Below, one piece after another: positions 23,353 to 31,474 of a DNA stretch of 64,000 nucleotides. The notes below the pieces were generated by a model, which saw nothing but the letters and a program-made list of their open reading frames with translations, was not told where the DNA came from and searched no databases. Made by a program: the position numbers and the translations under genes. Numbering within the stretch: the stretch's first letter is position 1; every line of letters begins with the position of its first letter. Origin of the DNA: Candidatus Anaerostipes avistercoris (GTDB taxonomy: Bacteria > Bacillota > Clostridia > Lachnospirales > Lachnospiraceae); the NCBI GenBank assembly GCA_019119895.1, contig DWWD01000042.1:1-64000 (forward strand), written 5' to 3'.

Positions 23353-25893
23353 TTATTTTTTTGAGATTCTCATGGCGCGGATAGAGTTGATGATACAGAT
23401 CATGGCAACTCCAGTGTCTGCGAATACAGCCATCCACATATTGGCATAGCCGGTGAGTCCGAGGATCATAACAAAAATCTTGACTGCAAGTGCAAAAATC
23501 ACATTTTGCCAGGCAATGCGGCAGGATTTTTTGCCGATGCGGATTGCTTCAGGAATTGCACTTACACTGGAACGCATAAAGACAACATCTGCGGCTTCGA
23601 TGGCGGCGTCTGCTCCACTTCCCATGGCGGCGCCGCAGTCAGCTCCCGCAAGTACCGGAGCGTCATTGATGCCGTCTCCGATAAACATGACAGCGCCGTT
23701 TTTCTCTCTTTCTTCCCTGAGCTTCTGAAGCTTTTCATCCGGAAGGAGACGGGAATATACGGTGTTGATTCCTGTTTCCCGTGCGATTGCTTCCGCGCTG
23801 GCGGCGGAATCACCAGTCAGCATGACCGTATGGAGTCCCTGGGCTTTCAGTGCCTGGATCGCTGATCTGGCATCCTTTTTCAATGCATCAGATATCACAA
23901 TACAGCCGATTAGTTTTCCGTCTCTGGCAAGAAGCACTTCGGTTCCGTAAGAGGAAGGAGACGGGTTTTTACCGGTGATGTGATACATTTCCATCAGTTT
24001 TTGATTCCCGGCAAGGATCTGGCTTCCGTCTATGGTTATGACGGATCCGTGTCCGGCGATTTCTTTTACAGAATCTGCGGAAGGATAAGAGATGCCTTCC
24101 TGTTTTGCCGCTTCCATAATACTTTTGCCGATCGGATGGGTGGAATCCGCTTCACAGGCGGCCGCCAGAGCAAGAAGTTCCTGCCTGGATGTGCCGTGAA
24201 AAGAGTGTATTTCCTGTACCTGGAAATTTCCCTCCGTAATGGTTCCCGTTTTATCCATAATAACAGATTTTACATGTTTCAGTGTTTCTAAGGCAGCGCC
24301 GCCTTTAAACAGGATGCCCTGTTTGGAACCGGCGCCGATGCCAGAGAAAAATGCCAGCGGAACGCTGAGTACCAGAGCACATGGACAGCTGATAACAAGA
24401 AATGTCAGCGCAGTATAAATCCAGTGATTCCAGTTTCCGGTAACCAGCGACGGGATGACAGCAGTGGCAAGCGCCAGGAATACGACGAAAGGAGTATATA
24501 CTTTTGAAAACCTGGTAATAAAACGGTCCATTTTCGGTTTGCTGGCAGCTGCGTTTTCCACAGAATCCATGATCCGTGTTACCATGGATTCTTCCAGCGG
24601 CTTTTCGATTTTCATTTTAATGAGGCCTGATGTATTGACGCATCCTGAGATAACAGAAGATCCCGGGGAAGCTGCCACCGGAACAGGTTCTCCTGTGACA
24701 GGAGAAGTGTCGACCATAGTTTCTCCGCTTATGATCGTGCCGTCCAGAGGAATCCGGTCACCGGGACGTACCTGCAGAATATCTCCCACATCGGCGTCCT
24801 GTGCATCGATATCCGTTACGGTACCGTCAGATTCCACATAATGGACGACTTCCGGTCTTATATCAATGACATCCATAATCTGTGAACGGCTCCGTTCCAC
24901 GGCAATGCTTTCGAACAATTCTCCAATCCGGTAAAACAGCATAACACCGACTGCTTCAGCAAAATCGCCGACTCCGAAAGCGCCGATGGTGGCGACGCTC
25001 ATCAGAAAGTTTTCATCAAATACCTGTCCTCTGGAAATGTTTTTCAGGGCTGTCAGGACAATTCTCGCACCGAGAATGATATAGGCAATGATGAAACAGG
25101 CATTGCTGGCGGTAAGGAACGAAGATTCCAGGACCTTTCCGGCGATAAACAATCCAATGCCCAGAATAATGCACATCAGAGATTTTGTATCATCTGACAT
25201 GCCTTCTTTCTGCCTGGAATGTGCCGTCTTTTGCGGTTTGGAAGACCTCAGGGATACTTCCACCTGAGGTTCGATGGAAGAGCAGATTTCCTGGATCTGA
25301 GGAAGCAGGGAAGGGGCATCTTCGGCCCATACCCGCAGCTGTTTGGTGGCATATGTGAGATTTGCGGCCTCTACGCCGGGCAGCTGATTGATTTTTTCTT
25401 CCATTTTAGCAGCGCAGTGAGCACATCCGAGATGTTCCACCAGGAAAACAACAGCAGTGCCGGTGCCTTCCCTGACGGCAGATTCGTGCTCATGCTCGTG
25501 ATCGTGGCCGCATCCGCAGTGGTCATGGTGATGTTCATGCTCGTGGTCACAGTCGGAGTGATCATGGTGGCGATCGTGTTCGTGGTCACAGTCGCAGTGA
25601 TTATGATGGTGTTCATGGTGTATTTCTTCGGGCTGATGTTTCTTATTTTTACGCCGGTTTTTCCTGCGCTCAGAAGCAGAATCTGCTTCATAAAGTTTTA
25701 TGTCCGGTTCAATCCTGGAACAGATTTCCTGCAGTGACGGAAGAATATCTTCCCGCATAGTATTCACATATAATCTTTTCATAGGAAAAGAAATAGAAGC
25801 GCTGGTGACTTCCGGAAGACGATTGATCCGCTCTTCCATCTTAGCAGCACAGTGGGCGCAGTCCAGATGTTCTAATTCATAAACTTTTTTCAT
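23353..25893 (-). CDS. P1B-type heavy-metal (Zn/Cd/Pb) ATPase with two HMA domains and a His-rich linker
   Basis: Membrane ATPase exporting soft divalent metals, 846 aa. HMA domain 1 (1-70) has C12-A-H-C15; HMA domain 2 (147-215) has C157-A-H-C160. Between them residues 86-136 are a His/Asp/Cys-rich linker with 21 His in 46 residues, in about three imperfect repeats. The ATPase core carries TGEPVP, SCPCALVLSVP (metal-site CPC), DKTGTIT (phosphorylated Asp) and GDGINDAPVL. The second His-rich stretch points to Zn/Cd and not Cu as cargo; this is inference. GAGGAG precedes the ATG. It stands alone; no metalloregulator gene is adjacent. Confidence 0.92.
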   Translation of the reverse strand: MKKVYELEHLDCAHCAAKMEERINRLPEVTSASISFPMKRLYVNTMREDILPSLQEICSRIEPDIKLYEADSASERRKNRRKNKKHQPEEIHHEHHHNHCDCDHEHDRHHDHSDCDHEHEHHHDHCGCGHDHEHEHESAVREGTGTAVVFLVEHLGCAHCAAKMEEKINQLPGVEAANLTYATKQLRVWAEDAPSLLPQIQEICSSIEPQVEVSLRSSKPQKTAHSRQKEGMSDDTKSLMCIILGIGLFIAGKVLESSFLTASNACFIIAYIILGARIVLTALKNISRGQVFDENFLMSVATIGAFGVGDFAEAVGVMLFYRIGELFESIAVERSRSQIMDVIDIRPEVVHYVESDGTVTDIDAQDADVGDILQVRPGDRIPLDGTIISGETMVDTSPVTGEPVPVAASPGSSVISGCVNTSGLIKMKIEKPLEESMVTRIMDSVENAAASKPKMDRFITRFSKVYTPFVVFLALATAVIPSLVTGNWNHWIYTALTFLVISCPCALVLSVPLAFFSGIGAGSKQGILFKGGAALETLKHVKSVIMDKTGTITEGNFQVQEIHSFHGTSRQELLALAAACEADSTHPIGKSIMEAAKQEGISYPSADSVKEIAGHGSVITIDGSQILAGNQKLMEMYHITGKNPSPSSYGTEVLLARDGKLIGCIVISDALKKDARSAIQALKAQGLHTVMLTGDSAASAEAIARETGINTVYSRLLPDEKLQKLREEREKNGAVMFIGDGINDAPVLAGADCGAAMGSGADAAIEAADVVFMRSSVSAIPEAIRIGKKSCRIAWQNVIFALAVKIFVMILGLTGYANMWMAVFADTGVAMICIINSIRAMRISKK

Positions 25894-25928
25894 ATGCCAA
25901 ATCTCCTCTTATATCTATGGAAGTCTTC

Positions 25929-25989
25929 AATTAAAAGATTGCTTAATTATTTATAATTTAAATATATTACGTTAGAACGGAAAAGTCAA
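25929..25989 (-). promoter_or_regulatory. Metal ATPase promoter and candidate operator
   Basis: Minus strand: -35 TTGACT (25984-25989), 17-bp spacer, -10 TATATT (25961-25966). Just downstream of the start site lies an AATTAA / TTAATT inverted repeat (25929-25934 and 25943-25948) that could bind a repressor. The promoter is convincing; the operator is a guess. Confidence 0.6.
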
Positions 25990-26010
25990 TATGTGAAAGG
26001 GAGAAAAAGA

Positions 26011-26039
26011 TTGAGAATTTGCATTATTAGTGGTACGAT
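26011..26039 (+). promoter_or_regulatory. Promoter of the deleted sorE copy and DeoR gene
   Basis: TTGAGA (26011-26016), 17-bp spacer, TACGAT (26034-26039). The sequence after the -10 (ATTTTTGAAATAAAAA) is nearly the same as after the promoter of the intact copy at 27554, so the promoters were duplicated with the genes. It probably still drives the downstream DeoR gene. Confidence 0.65.
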
Positions 26040-26109
26040 ATTTTTGAAATAAAAACAAATAAAAGAAAACAAAAATAGCAAAGGTATATTTTTATTTAGG
26101 AAAAATATT

Positions 26110-26606
26110 ATGAAAGTTAAAGGCGTAAGACTGTACGGAGCTGATGATATTCGTCTGGAAGAATTCGAACTCCCGTATCCGGGGCAAAAGACATGAATTT
26201 ATTCGCAGGACCGACAGATTCAAATTTTTCAGCGGAAATCAATCTGTATGGCTGTCATTATAATGCAACGGGAATTCCCGGAATCACAGGAGGAAGCATT
26301 GATGATATGAAGGAGGCCATAAAAAACCGGGCAGCGAAAAAAGAAATCAAACCGTCTGTTATGATCACCCATGTGGGCGGAATCAATTCCAATGTCGATA
26401 CAACGATGAATCTTCCAAATATCCCGGGAGGAAAGAAACTGACATATCTTCAGTTTGATATGCCGATGACGGCAATTTCTGATTTAAGAAATCTGGCGCA
26501 GGATGATCCGTTTTTTAACAATCTGGCCGATATCTGTGACAGGAATAACGGGCTGTGGAGTGTTGAAGCAGAACAGGCGTTATTTGCTCATTACGATGTA
26601 AAATAA
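26110..26606 (+). pseudogene. sorE-like gene with large internal deletion
   Basis: From ATG 26110 the reading gives KGVRLYGADDIRLEEFELP, the N-terminus of the L-sorbose-1-phosphate-reductase family. It then shifts frame and stops at 26196. The following open frame (from ATG 26193, MNLFAGPTDSNFSAEINLYG) is the C-terminal third and ends normally at 26606. About 260 codons (GroES-like domain and most of the NAD fold) are missing around 26176-26190, with a frame change. It sits at the head of a transcript that continues into a DeoR regulator, mirroring the intact pair at 27615-29658. Confidence 0.88.
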
Positions 26607-26634
26607 CCTAACCAAAGCGAAAGGCAGGTGGAAA

Positions 26635-27408
26635 ATGTTTGCGCAGGAAAGAAGAGAACAGATCATAGAATATCTGAAAGAGAAAAAAAGGGTGGAAATC
26701 AGGGATCTGGAAACAATGTTTCAGGTCAGCGGGGCAACGCTGCGTACCGATCTGAGAGAACTGGAGAAAGCAGGAAGACTTGTGCGGACCCATGGAGGCG
26801 CGCTGTATCGAAAAGAAGAAGTTCAGAGGGAAGATATGCCCAAGAGTCGGGAAAATCGACAGCAAAAAAGATGGATTGCCAGAGAAGCGGCAAAGTATAT
26901 TTGTGAGGGAAATGTTATTATTCTGGACAGCGGATCTACGATCCTTGAACTTGCGAGGGAATTGAAAGATGCCAGAAATCTGAAAATTGTCACAAATGAT
27001 CTCCAGATTGCACTGGAACTTCAGGAAAATCCGCGGATCGATCTGTATCTGGTGGGAGGACGGGTCAGGAATGGATTCCGGATGACACAGGGATCCATAG
27101 GGATTGAGTTCTTGAAAGGAATTTCCGCGCATAAAGTTTTTTTATCGCCTGGTGCATTATCGGTATATGACGGGGCAGCGACCAGTAATGAGGAGATGAA
27201 AGCAGTCAAGCAGATGATGATGAAAGTGGCAGGAGAATCTTATATGCTTTGCGACAGCAGTAAAATTGGAAAGAAAGCATTTTGCAAATTTGCTGATCTA
27301 TCGGATTTTGGCAGGATTCTTATCGATGATGGAATGAGTCAGAGAGACCGGGAAATATTGGAAAAAAAAGATGTAAAGATCACCATTTGCAGCGGGACAG
27401 AGATCTGA
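26635..27408 (+). CDS. DeoR/GlpR-family repressor
   Basis: Sugar-phosphate-responsive DNA-binding repressor, 257 aa. The N-terminal winged HTH (RREQIIEYLKEKKRVEIRDL, then VSGATLRTDLRELEKAGRL) is the DeoR signature. The C-terminal effector domain has LDSGSTILELAREL, VTNDLQIALEL, VGGRVRNGF and LCDSSKIGKKAFCKFADL. AGGCAGGTGG precedes the ATG, 28 bp after the broken sorE copy. Paralogue of the gene at 28882 (same MFARERxE start and same domain motifs). Its regulon may include the neighbouring sorE and PTS genes. Confidence 0.92.
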   Translation: MFAQERREQIIEYLKEKKRVEIRDLETMFQVSGATLRTDLRELEKAGRLVRTHGGALYRKEEVQREDMPKSRENRQQKRWIAREAAKYICEGNVIILDSGSTILELARELKDARNLKIVTNDLQIALELQENPRIDLYLVGGRVRNGFRMTQGSIGIEFLKGISAHKVFLSPGALSVYDGAATSNEEMKAVKQMMMKVAGESYMLCDSSKIGKKAFCKFADLSDFGRILIDDGMSQRDREILEKKDVKITICSGTEI

Positions 27409-27430
27409 GAATAAAGAGAAAATGATTTGA

Positions 27431-27476
27431 AAAGAACATATCATGTGGGAATATCTATGTGATATGTTCTTTTTTT
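27431..27476 (+). terminator. Terminator after the first DeoR gene
   Basis: AAAGAACATATCA / TGATATGTTCTTT stem with a 17-base loop, followed by a T tract. Confidence 0.9.
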
Positions 27477-27517
27477 ACCGCAGACGAGAATTGATATGTG
27501 GTATTTTTTGCTAAAAT

Positions 27518-27559
27518 GTGATTTTTTGTATTGAAAATCACAATGAAAGATGATACTAT
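27518..27559 (+). promoter_or_regulatory. sorE promoter with overlapping palindrome
   Basis: -35 TTGAAA (27531-27536), 17-bp spacer, -10 TACTAT (27554-27559). A perfect inverted repeat GTGATTTT-N8-AAAATCAC (27518-27541) overlaps the -35 box, a natural place for the DeoR-family repressor encoded in the same unit. Assignment to that repressor is inference. Confidence 0.6.
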
Positions 27560-27614
27560 GTTTTTGAAATGAAAAAAATAAAAAATTAAATGAAAAAAAT
27601 AGAAAGGAGAAAAG

Positions 27615-28868
27615 ATGAAAGCAGAAGGAGTCAGAATGTATGGGGCAAAGGATATCCGCCTGGAGAAATTTGAACTTCCAGAGATAGAGGAAGACGAGGT
27701 GTTGTTGAAAGTTATGAGTGACAGCATCTGTATGTCAACCTGGAAAGAAGTAAAATTAGGATCCGGACATATTCGTGTGCCGGAAAATATCAAAGAAAAA
27801 CCAGTGATTATCGGACATGAACTGTCTGGAACGATTGCCGCGGTTGGGAAGAAATGGGCAGAAGAATATAAAGAAGGAGAGCGTTTCGTTGTACTTCCGG
27901 GAATTCCGGGACAGATGGGAGCGCCGGGTTATTCTTATGAATATTTTGGAGGAGCAGTGACTTACTGCATTGTTCCAAATGATGTGATCGAGAAAGGCTG
28001 CCTTCTTCATTATGACGGGGATTCATTCTTTGAAGTTTCCGTGTCCGAGCCAATGTACTGTATCATTGGGGGATATCAGGCTAATTATCATACAAAACCA
28101 GAGACACATGAACATTTTATCGGGGCAAAAGAAGGAGGAAATATTGCGATTCTCGGCGGATGCGGCCCAATGGGACTGGGAGCTGTAAGTTATGCGCTTG
28201 CCATGGATAAAAAGCCGAAAATGGTAGTGGTTACAGATATTGATCCGGAGCGTCTTGAGAGGGCGAGAAAAGTAATTTCCGAAGAAGAGGCCAGAGAAAA
28301 AGGAGTGGAACTCCATTATATCAACACCTCCAATATGAAGGATGAGGCGGAAGAACTAAAAGCACTGACTGGTGGAGAAGGATATCATGATGTATTTGTT
28401 TATGCTCCTGTAAAACAGATTGCCGAAACAGGAAATCAAATTATGGCATTTGACGGATGTATGAACTTATTTGCGGGACCGTCTGACAGTGGTTTTTCCG
28501 CGGATATGAACCTGTATGATTGTCATTATCGAAATACAAAAATTTTAGGGTCTTCGGGAGGAATCAAAGCAGATCTTTTAGAAGCGCTGGATCTGATTTC
28601 CAGGAAAAAAGTAGAACCAGCAGTAATGATAACTCATATCGGAGGACTGGACGCGTATGCGGACACTACACTTCATCTGCCAGAGATTTCAGGAGGAAAA
28701 AAACTTATTTATACCCAGATTCATATGCCGTTGACAGCGATTGAAGATTTTCGTAAAATAGGAGAAAAGGATCCTTTGTTTTCACAACTTGCGGATGCCT
28801 GTGACAGGCACAAAGGATTGTGGAACAAAGAAGCAGAAGATATTTTGCTGAAACATTTTGGAGTATAG
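27615..28868 (+). CDS. sorE: L-sorbose-1-phosphate reductase-like zinc dehydrogenase
   Basis: MDR-superfamily oxidoreductase, 417 aa. The known family member SorE reduces L-sorbose-1-phosphate to D-glucitol-6-phosphate with NAD(P)H. Seen here: N-terminal GroES-like domain (EGVRMYGAKDIRLEKFELPE, IIGHELSGTIAAVGKK), PGYSYEYFGG, NAD-binding loop ILGGCGPMGLGA, and C-terminal GSSGGIKADLLEALDL and MITHIGGLDAYADTTLHLP. Clean AAAGGAG start. Followed after 13 bp by a DeoR gene and then by a PTS EIICB, so a hexitol or ketose taken up by that PTS is the likely substrate source. The symbol rests on recognised similarity only. Confidence 0.8.
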   Translation: MKAEGVRMYGAKDIRLEKFELPEIEEDEVLLKVMSDSICMSTWKEVKLGSGHIRVPENIKEKPVIIGHELSGTIAAVGKKWAEEYKEGERFVVLPGIPGQMGAPGYSYEYFGGAVTYCIVPNDVIEKGCLLHYDGDSFFEVSVSEPMYCIIGGYQANYHTKPETHEHFIGAKEGGNIAILGGCGPMGLGAVSYALAMDKKPKMVVVTDIDPERLERARKVISEEEAREKGVELHYINTSNMKDEAEELKALTGGEGYHDVFVYAPVKQIAETGNQIMAFDGCMNLFAGPSDSGFSADMNLYDCHYRNTKILGSSGGIKADLLEALDLISRKKVEPAVMITHIGGLDAYADTTLHLPEISGGKKLIYTQIHMPLTAIEDFRKIGEKDPLFSQLADACDRHKGLWNKEAEDILLKHFGV

Positions 28869-28881
28869 GAAGTTAGGATCT

Positions 28882-29658
28882 ATGTTTGCACGAGAACGGA
28901 AAGAAGCCTTGCTGATTTATATGAGACAGCATAAAAAGGCGAGCATTCAGGAGCTTTCAGAAGAATTTCATGTGACGGGAGCTACGATTCGGACGGACTT
29001 AAGAGAACTGGAAGGACAGGGGCTGCTGATTCGGACTCACGGCGGTGCCATTCTGAACCAGAGTGAAGTGGAAAAAGAAAGCCAGCTTCATCTTCGCAGA
29101 GGTATTTACTCAGAAGAAAAACGCCGAATTGGGAATCTGGCGAGACAGTTTGTCAATGAAGGAGATATTATCCTTGTGGACAGTGGGACGACGATGGTAG
29201 AGTTTGCGTCCGGGCTGATCAATTTTGAAAAGCTGAAAGTTGTGACGAATGACCTGACGATAGCCCTGGAATTACAAAAGAGTCTTACGATAGAGGTTGT
29301 TTTGATCGGAGGAGACGTGAGAAATCGTTTTGAATGTACGATCGGAGCATTCGGAACCGAATTTCTGAAGCAGATTTCTGTTGATAAGATATTTTTGTCG
29401 CCGAATGCATTATCCATTGAAAAAGGTTTGACCACGCCCAACGAGGAGACTGCGGCTATGAAAAAGGCGATGATTCAAACGGCCTCGGAAGGATATATCT
29501 TGTGCGACAGTTCTAAGATCGGGAAGCGGAATTTTTGTAAGTTTGCAGATCTGAAAGAGTTTTCTTATCTGATCACAGATGCAGGGATTAGGGAACAGGA
29601 CCGGAAAGATTTGGAGAAGGAAGGTCTGAATGTATTTGTATGCGAAAGGGAATACTGA
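28882..29658 (+). CDS. DeoR/GlpR-family repressor (paralogue)
   Basis: 258 aa from ATG 28882. HTH segment KASIQELSEEFHVTGATIRTDLRELEGQGLLIRTHGGA and effector domain with VDSGTTMVEFASGL, VTNDLTIALEL, IGGDVRNRFE and LCDSSKIGKRNFCKFADL. A TTG at 28858 would extend it into sorE; the ATG matches the start of the paralogue at 26635. The Shine-Dalgarno is weak (AGGA), which suggests coupling to sorE translation 13 bp upstream. Confidence 0.92.
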   Translation: MFARERKEALLIYMRQHKKASIQELSEEFHVTGATIRTDLRELEGQGLLIRTHGGAILNQSEVEKESQLHLRRGIYSEEKRRIGNLARQFVNEGDIILVDSGTTMVEFASGLINFEKLKVVTNDLTIALELQKSLTIEVVLIGGDVRNRFECTIGAFGTEFLKQISVDKIFLSPNALSIEKGLTTPNEETAAMKKAMIQTASEGYILCDSSKIGKRNFCKFADLKEFSYLITDAGIREQDRKDLEKEGLNVFVCEREY

Positions 29659-29683
29659 CATTATCATCAGTATTCTCTTTTTC
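29649..29683 (+). terminator. Terminator overlapping the DeoR stop codon
   Basis: GGAATACTGA / TCAGTATTCTC stem with an 8-base loop, followed by TTTTTC. The TGA stop lies in the left arm. Confidence 0.85.
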
Positions 29684-29818
29684 TTTTGCTGTAGTTTTAA
29701 TCTGCTGATGTAGTGTGGTAAATTGTGTGTGTTTATATGGCAGAAAATGCGATTTTAATTTTAATGTGAAAAAAACAGCAAATAAAATGAAAGTTTTGTC
29801 AAAAAAATTTTTGAAAAA

Positions 29819-29865
29819 CTTACTACTGCCATTAGTGGACGCAGAGTAAGTTTGGGAATTATAAT
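29819..29865 (+). promoter_or_regulatory. Promoter and inverted-repeat operator for the EIICB gene
   Basis: TATAAT at 29860-29865 has no good -35 at 17 bp. Just upstream, CTTACTACTGC and GCAGAGTAAG (29819-29850) form an inverted repeat with a one-base offset. A weak -35 preceded by a palindrome is typical of promoters activated by PRD regulators such as the one at 31475. The remaining 130 bases between 29684 and 29818 are AT-rich with no gene. Confidence 0.5.
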
Positions 29866-29961
29866 AGAGTCAAAGATAAACGTTTATCCTTATGTCACTG
29901 TTTTTCTTTTGAAAATCAAGAAAAACAAAAGCAAAAAAGCAGAGGAAAAAGGAGGAACATT

Positions 29962-31380
29962 ATGGCAGGTAATTGGAAAGCCAAAGTTCAGAAAATGGGT
30001 GGTTTCCTTTCTGGTATGGTAATGCCGAATATCGGTGCCCTGATCGCATGGGGTATTGTTACTGCATTATTTCTGGAGACAGGATATTTCCCGAATGAAA
30101 AATTAGCAGAGTTAATCACACCGACTCTTACATATCTGATCCCAATCTTATTCGGATATACAGGCGGATACAATGTGTATGGAAGACGAGGAGCGGTAGC
30201 CGGCACAATCGCAACGATAGGTGTTATCGTAGGATCCGGCGTAACAATGATGATCGGTGGAATGGTCATGGGGCCGCTCGGTGCATGGATTATCAAACAG
30301 GTGGATAAAGCGCTTGACGGACACGTAAAACCAGGTCTGGAAATGCTGGTAGACAATTTCTCATTAGGTATCATCGGAGCTGTTATGATGATTGCCGGTT
30401 TTTTGGCGATTGCACCATTGTTTGCAGCAATTACAAACGTATTGACAGTTGGAGTCAATTTCCTGATTGATCATAATATACTGCCGTTTGCGCCGATTTT
30501 CGTAGTTCCGGGACAGGTATTGTTCTTAAACAATGCAATCAACCACGGTATTTTTACTCCGTTAGCAGTTGAACAGGCTGCTCAGACAGGAAAATCTATC
30601 CTGTATCTGGTAGAAGCAAATGGCGGCAACTGGGCCGGATTAGTATTAGCATTCTGTGTGTTTGGAAAAGGAATGGCAAAGAAATCAGCACCTGGAGCAG
30701 CCATTATCCATATTATCGGCGGTATCGGCGAGGTATCTTTCCCATATGCACTGATCAAGCCAATTACGCTTCTCGGACCGATCTGCGGATCCATCGCAGC
30801 ATTGTTCTGGTTTCAGATCATGGATGGAGGAGCTGTTGCAGCAGTATCTCCGGGATCTATCATAGCATTGATTATTATGTCGCCAAAAGGAAAATTATTT
30901 GTGAATGTTATGGGATATGTTATTGCTGCAGTAGTATCTTTCGTGATCGTAGCATTTTTCCTGAAACGAGATAAGTCGATCGATGAGGATGAAGAGGTAC
31001 AAGGCATTGATATGAGCCAGTTCGTTGAAAGCCACAGCGCACCGGGAGAAGAGAAAAAGGAAACATCCGCAGCATCAAATGTACAGAAGAGAAAAATCGA
31101 GAAAATCGCTTTTGCCTGTGATGCCGGAATGGGATCTTCAGCAATGGGAGCGTCTATGCTGAAGACGCAGTTAAATAAAGCAGGTCTGTTCTTAGATGTC
31201 AGCCATGTATCCATTCACCAGATTCCGGAAGATATTGATGTAGTCGTAACAAATACGAATCTTCTGGAAGCGGCGAAGAAGGAAGCGCCGGCAGGAATTC
31301 CGATTATTGAGATTAAAGAATTCCTGAATGCGGATGAACATAAGGCGATCGTGCAGCAGATCAAAGATATGATGGAATAA
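29962..31380 (+). CDS. PTS mannitol-family EIICB permease lacking EIIA
   Basis: Membrane sugar-alcohol permease of 472 aa, similar over its length to MtlA at 7896 but ending after EIIB. EIIC covers about 1-335; EIIB starts at about 378, with phospho-Cys C386 in IAFACDAGMGSSAMGAS. The MtlA substrate motif GGIHEIYFPY is changed to GGIGEVSFPY: Gly256 replaces the conserved His while Glu257 is kept. This suggests a substrate other than mannitol, possibly a sorbose- or glucitol-like compound in view of the sorE gene upstream. No EIIA is encoded next to it; MtlA's EIIA or another EIIA of the window must serve. Confidence 0.88.
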   Translation: MAGNWKAKVQKMGGFLSGMVMPNIGALIAWGIVTALFLETGYFPNEKLAELITPTLTYLIPILFGYTGGYNVYGRRGAVAGTIATIGVIVGSGVTMMIGGMVMGPLGAWIIKQVDKALDGHVKPGLEMLVDNFSLGIIGAVMMIAGFLAIAPLFAAITNVLTVGVNFLIDHNILPFAPIFVVPGQVLFLNNAINHGIFTPLAVEQAAQTGKSILYLVEANGGNWAGLVLAFCVFGKGMAKKSAPGAAIIHIIGGIGEVSFPYALIKPITLLGPICGSIAALFWFQIMDGGAVAAVSPGSIIALIIMSPKGKLFVNVMGYVIAAVVSFVIVAFFLKRDKSIDEDEEVQGIDMSQFVESHSAPGEEKKETSAASNVQKRKIEKIAFACDAGMGSSAMGASMLKTQLNKAGLFLDVSHVSIHQIPEDIDVVVTNTNLLEAAKKEAPAGIPIIEIKEFLNADEHKAIVQQIKDMME

Positions 31381-31405
31381 AAAGAGATGTAACAGCAGAA
31401 AGTAA

Positions 31406-31436
31406 AACTCAGGGAACTGCATCAGTTCCCTGAGTT
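31406..31436 (+). other. Perfect hairpin between EIICB and its regulator
   Basis: AACTCAGGGAACTG / CAGTTCCCTGAGTT, a perfect 14-bp stem with a CAT loop, followed by GTCATATTTT and not a clean T run. Could act as a partial terminator that lowers regulator expression. Confidence 0.6.
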
Positions 31437-31474
31437 GTCATATTTTAAGATAAAGATTAAAGGAGCAGAAAATC

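Noticed and set aside
25490-25640. Closely spaced short repeats that could suggest a CRISPR array
   Set aside because: They are in-frame His/Asp/Cys codons of the ATPase linker; no constant repeat-spacer length. No CRISPR array was seen elsewhere in the window.
25219-25737. 172-codon plus-strand frame opposite the metal ATPase
   Set aside because: Its Val/Met/Ile-rich stretch is the reverse reading of the His-rich linker codons; not a membrane protein gene.
26193-26606. A separate 137-aa gene
   Set aside because: It is the C-terminal third of a sorE-type reductase left after an internal deletion, with no ribosome site of its own.
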